A DNA stretch of 26,182 nt from Lachnospiraceae bacterium (GTDB taxonomy: Bacteria; Bacillota; Clostridia; Lachnospirales; Lachnospiraceae): positions 1 through 26,182 of the forward strand of contig CAAGLJ010000136.1 of NCBI GenBank assembly GCA_900770785.1, read 5' to 3'. Position numbers and translations under genes: made by a program. Shown piece after piece: positions 23,718 to 26,182 of the stretch (positions are counted from its first letter, which is position 1; every line of letters starts with the position of its first letter). The notes below the pieces were generated by a model that saw nothing but the letters and a program-made list of their open reading frames with translations, did no database searches and had not been told where the DNA came from.

Positions 23718-23772
23718 AATAACCTCATAAAGTGGATAATAAATTATAGAAATATCGCTTTATGAGGTTATT
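23718..23772 (+). promoter_or_regulatory. 15-bp perfect inverted repeat burying the SD of the second PBP
   Basis: Arms 23718-23732 and 23758-23772 are perfect reverse complements (15 bp), extendable by a G-T and an A-T pair, around a 25-base AT-rich loop. The right arm contains GAGG (23764-23767), the only SD for ATG 23775, so a folded transcript hides the ribosome binding site. The arm is followed by TTATG, so it could also act as a weak terminator between the two PBP genes. The pairing is seen directly; the effect is inferred. Confidence 0.6.
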
Positions 23773-23774
23773 TT

Positions 23775-25490
23775 ATGTTAAAAAATCAGACCCGCTATCG
23801 CAGAAAGCTCCTGATTGCTGTTTTTCTGATTCTTATCCTGCTGGTTGGCCTTATGGGGAGATTGTCCTGGCTAATGATTTATGATGCACAGTATTACAGC
23901 GTTAAGGCAGAGGATTTACATGTAAGGGAACGGAAAATCAAGGCAAAAAGGGGAAAAATTCTGGACCGGAATGGTGTGGTGCTGGCAGATAACCGGATTG
24001 TCTGTAATATTTCCGTTATCCATAATCAGATTAAGGATAAAGAAAGGGTAATCCAGGTACTTACCGAGGAATTGGGACTATCCAGAGAATACGTGGAAAA
24101 GCGGGTAAATAAGGTTTCTTCTATTGAAAAAATCAAGGGTAATGTGGACAAGGAAGTGGGAGATAAGATAAGGGAATATGAGCTGCCGGGAGTGAAGGTG
24201 GATTCAGATTATAAACGCTATTATCCCTTCGACAGTCTCTGCTCTAAAGTATTGGGCTTTACCGGAGGAGATAATCAGGGCATTATCGGTCTGGAGGTCA
24301 TTTATGATAAGCTGCTGGCGGGAGAACCGGGGCTGATTCTGACCTATACCGACGCCCGTGGTGTGGAGGTGGAAACCAAAGGAGAGAAACAGGTTCCCCC
24401 GAAGGAGGGGATGGATCTGGTTACCAGTCTGGATTACAATATTCAGCTCTATGCCACCCAGCTGGCCAGACAGGTGATGGAGACGAAAGAAGCTGAAAGA
24501 GTGTCCATTCTGGTGATGAATCCGAAAAATGGAGAAATTCTGGCTATGGTGGATGTACCTGAATTTAATTTAAACGATCCTTACACCTTGCCGGAAGGAA
24601 CGGTAAGCTCTTCTCAGGAAGAGGAGCAGAAGCTGTTAAATGCCATGTGGAGAAATGGCTGTATTAATGACACCTATGAGCCCGGTTCAATCTTCAAGAT
24701 GATTACCGCAGGAGCGGCCTTGGAGGAAAAGCTTGTAACCATAAATACTCCCTTTAGCTGTCCCGGTTATATTATGGTAGAGGACAGAAGGATTCGCTGC
24801 CATAAATATGGAGGTCATGGGGGAGTGACTTTTCTGGAGGGTTTCAAACAGTCCTGTAATCCTACTTTTATTTCCCTGGGGCTTATGCTGGGCGTGGATA
24901 AATATTACAAATATTTTAATCAATTTGGTCTGATGGAGAAAACCGGTGTGGATTTGCCTGGAGAAGCAGGAACCATTATGCACAAAAAAGAAAATGTAGG
25001 GCCGGTAGAGCTGGCTACGGTAGCCTTTGGCCAGTCCTTTCAGATTACGCCCATTCAGATGGCAACCACTGCCGCTTCCCTGATCAACGGAGGAACCCGG
25101 ATTACTCCTCATCTGGCGGTAAAAAGCCAGGATAGTCAGGGAGAAGCAGGAGAGGTTTTTTCTTATAAAAAAACGGAGGGGATTATTTCTAAGGAAAGCA
25201 GTGAAACCTTAAAATACCTGATGGAACAGGTGGTGGAAAGCGGAGGGGGAAGGAATGCCTATGTAGAAGGTTACAGAATAGGAGGAAAGACGGCAACCAG
25301 CCAGACCCTGCCCAGAGGAAGTGGAAGATATATTGCTTCCTTTATCGGCTTTGCACCTGCTGATGACCCTGAAATACTGGCTTTGGCTATTGTTCATACC
25401 CCCAAGGGAGTATACTATGGGGGACAGGTGGCAGCTCCGGTTGTCCGCCAGCTTTTTGAGAATATTCTTCCTTATTTGGAAAGAATGTGA
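23775..25490 (+). CDS. Class B penicillin-binding protein, SpoVD-like
   Basis: A 571-aa transpeptidase: membrane anchor about 12-34, dimerisation domain with RGKILDRNG (59-67) and YYPFDSL (149-155), then SxxK as SIFK (305-308), SCN (360-362) and a third motif KTAT (505-508) where most PBPs have KTGT. Its slot between the first PBP and mraY is where Bacillus and clostridia carry spoVD, the sporulation cortex PBP; SpoVD proteins often end in a PASTA domain, which is missing here. The gene symbol is left open for that reason. Translation starts at ATG 23775, just outside a large inverted repeat that covers its SD. mraY follows after 52 bases. Confidence 0.88.
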   Translation: MLKNQTRYRRKLLIAVFLILILLVGLMGRLSWLMIYDAQYYSVKAEDLHVRERKIKAKRGKILDRNGVVLADNRIVCNISVIHNQIKDKERVIQVLTEELGLSREYVEKRVNKVSSIEKIKGNVDKEVGDKIREYELPGVKVDSDYKRYYPFDSLCSKVLGFTGGDNQGIIGLEVIYDKLLAGEPGLILTYTDARGVEVETKGEKQVPPKEGMDLVTSLDYNIQLYATQLARQVMETKEAERVSILVMNPKNGEILAMVDVPEFNLNDPYTLPEGTVSSSQEEEQKLLNAMWRNGCINDTYEPGSIFKMITAGAALEEKLVTINTPFSCPGYIMVEDRRIRCHKYGGHGGVTFLEGFKQSCNPTFISLGLMLGVDKYYKYFNQFGLMEKTGVDLPGEAGTIMHKKENVGPVELATVAFGQSFQITPIQMATTAASLINGGTRITPHLAVKSQDSQGEAGEVFSYKKTEGIISKESSETLKYLMEQVVESGGGRNAYVEGYRIGGKTATSQTLPRGSGRYIASFIGFAPADDPEILALAIVHTPKGVYYGGQVAAPVVRQLFENILPYLERM

Positions 25491-25542
25491 TATAACTTAA
25501 AGGAGTGGTAGGAGTACCTATCCCATAGAAGTGAGGTTAAAT

Positions 25543-26182
25543 ATGAAGGCGATTTTTGTGATGCCGGTTCTGATTTCCTTTGTTATCAGTGCCGTATTGG
25601 GACCCATCGTGATTCCTTATTTGAGAAAATTGAAAGTAGGACAGACAGAGAGAGATGACGGGCCCAAGTCGCACCTGAAAAAGAGCGGAACCCCTACCAT
25701 GGGCGGAGTGATTATTCTGGCCTCGGTGGTCATAACCTCTTTATTGTATATGAAAGATTATCCCAGAATCCTGCCCATACTTTTTCTTACTCTGGGCTTT
25801 GGGCTGATTGGGTTTATTGATGATTATATTAAAGTGGTATTAAAGCGTTCCATGGGACTTAGGGCATGGCAGAAGATGGCCTTGCAGATTGTAGTTACAG
25901 CAGTATTTGCCTATTATCTGGTCACCGCTGCACCCCAGTGCCTTATGATGAAGCTTCCCTTTTTAGAGGGGCTGCTTCTGGATCTTGGGCCTCTTTCGAT
26001 TCCCGCTGTATTCGTGGTGGTGATCGGAACCGTGAATGGAACCAATTTTACGGATGGACTGGATGGTCTGGCCAGCAGTGTGACCGTAATGGTTGCCACC
26101 TTCTTTTCTGTAGTGGCTGGGTGTGCTGGGGTAACAGAACAGCGGTATATCCAGGCTCTACAGATGTTAAAGACGCCTTTAT
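25543..26182 (+). CDS. mraY: Phospho-MurNAc-pentapeptide-transferase MraY (partial, cut by window end)
   Basis: The first 213 codons are present with no stop. It opens MKAIFVMPVLISFVIS with a membrane helix, and shows GTPTMGG (49-55), the catalytic FIDDYIK (91-97, D93 and D94) and NGTNFTDGLDGLAS (165-178) with D171 and D174 lining the active site. MraY transfers phospho-MurNAc-pentapeptide to undecaprenyl phosphate, making lipid I, so it takes the product of the pathway in which MurE acts. GTGAGG (25531-25536) is the SD. The 52-base gap before it holds a small hairpin (25507-25512 with 25517-25522). About 100 residues are expected beyond the window. Confidence 0.96.
   Translation, partial: MKAIFVMPVLISFVISAVLGPIVIPYLRKLKVGQTERDDGPKSHLKKSGTPTMGGVIILASVVITSLLYMKDYPRILPILFLTLGFGLIGFIDDYIKVVLKRSMGLRAWQKMALQIVVTAVFAYYLVTAAPQCLMMKLPFLEGLLLDLGPLSIPAVFVVVIGTVNGTNFTDGLDGLASSVTVMVATFFSVVAGCAGVTEQRYIQALQMLKTPL

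Noticed and set aside
25507..25522. Hairpin GGTAGG/CCTATC between the second PBP and mraY
   Set aside because: Six pairs with a wobble and no T tract; noted under mraY but not strong enough to be a regulatory call.
1..26182. Search for CRISPR arrays, insertion sequences, tRNA/rRNA genes, riboswitches and prophage genes
   Set aside because: No regularly spaced repeats, transposase or integrase motifs, cloverleaf-like sequence or recognisable riboswitch core were seen; all large open frames fit housekeeping genes.

Overview
This window is ordinary, gene-dense, low-to-mid GC chromosome from a spore-former-type member of the class Clostridia, most likely Lachnospiraceae. The evidence is a SCIFF ranthipeptide precursor with its radical-SAM maturase (a near-universal Clostridia marker), a fused SecDF, strong AGGAGG ribosome binding sites, a meso-DAP-type MurE (DNPR motif), the stp-prkC-rsgA block, and a Firmicutes-type mraZ/dcw cluster with two consecutive class B penicillin-binding proteins. 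All 20 genes lie on the + strand. I see no mobile element, CRISPR array, tRNA or rRNA, and no intergenic stretch longer than about 285 bases.

Layout. (1) 1-4000: scfA (47 aa six-cysteine peptide), an intercistronic hairpin, scfB (GTG start) and secDF. (2) 4001-5990: a repeated hairpin element, recJ, then a 283-base gap holding an AT palindrome, an extended -10 promoter, a possible ~70-nt small RNA and a strong intrinsic terminator. (3) 6012-19371: a promoter followed by one long run of tightly spaced genes, murE-priA-def-fmt-Zn peptidase-rsmB-rlmN-stp-prkC-rsgA-ychF, closed by a strong terminator. (4) 19383-26182: the mra/dcw operon, with a promoter carrying phased MraZ boxes, then mraZ-rsmH-ftsL-pbp-pbp(SpoVD-like)-mraY, with mraY cut by the window edge.

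The genes join three themes. Cell-wall synthesis and its control: MurE and MraY make precursors, the two PBPs and FtsL act at the septum or in the spore cortex, and PrkC/Stp sense muropeptides and set phosphorylation. Protein synthesis: Def/Fmt handle formyl-Met, RsmB, RlmN and RsmH methylate rRNA, and RsgA and YchF act on the ribosome. Genome maintenance and export: RecJ, PriA and SecDF.

The parts not explained by known genes are small and regulatory. A hairpin plus TGGGGAT tail occurs twice, upstream of recJ and of ftsL, with a base-pair change that preserves pairing. There is a candidate C-rich small RNA before murE. A 15-bp perfect inverted repeat buries the SD of the second PBP. An inverted repeat separates scfA from scfB. 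MraZ boxes run every 10-11 bases from the -10 into the mraZ SD. No wholly new protein system is visible.
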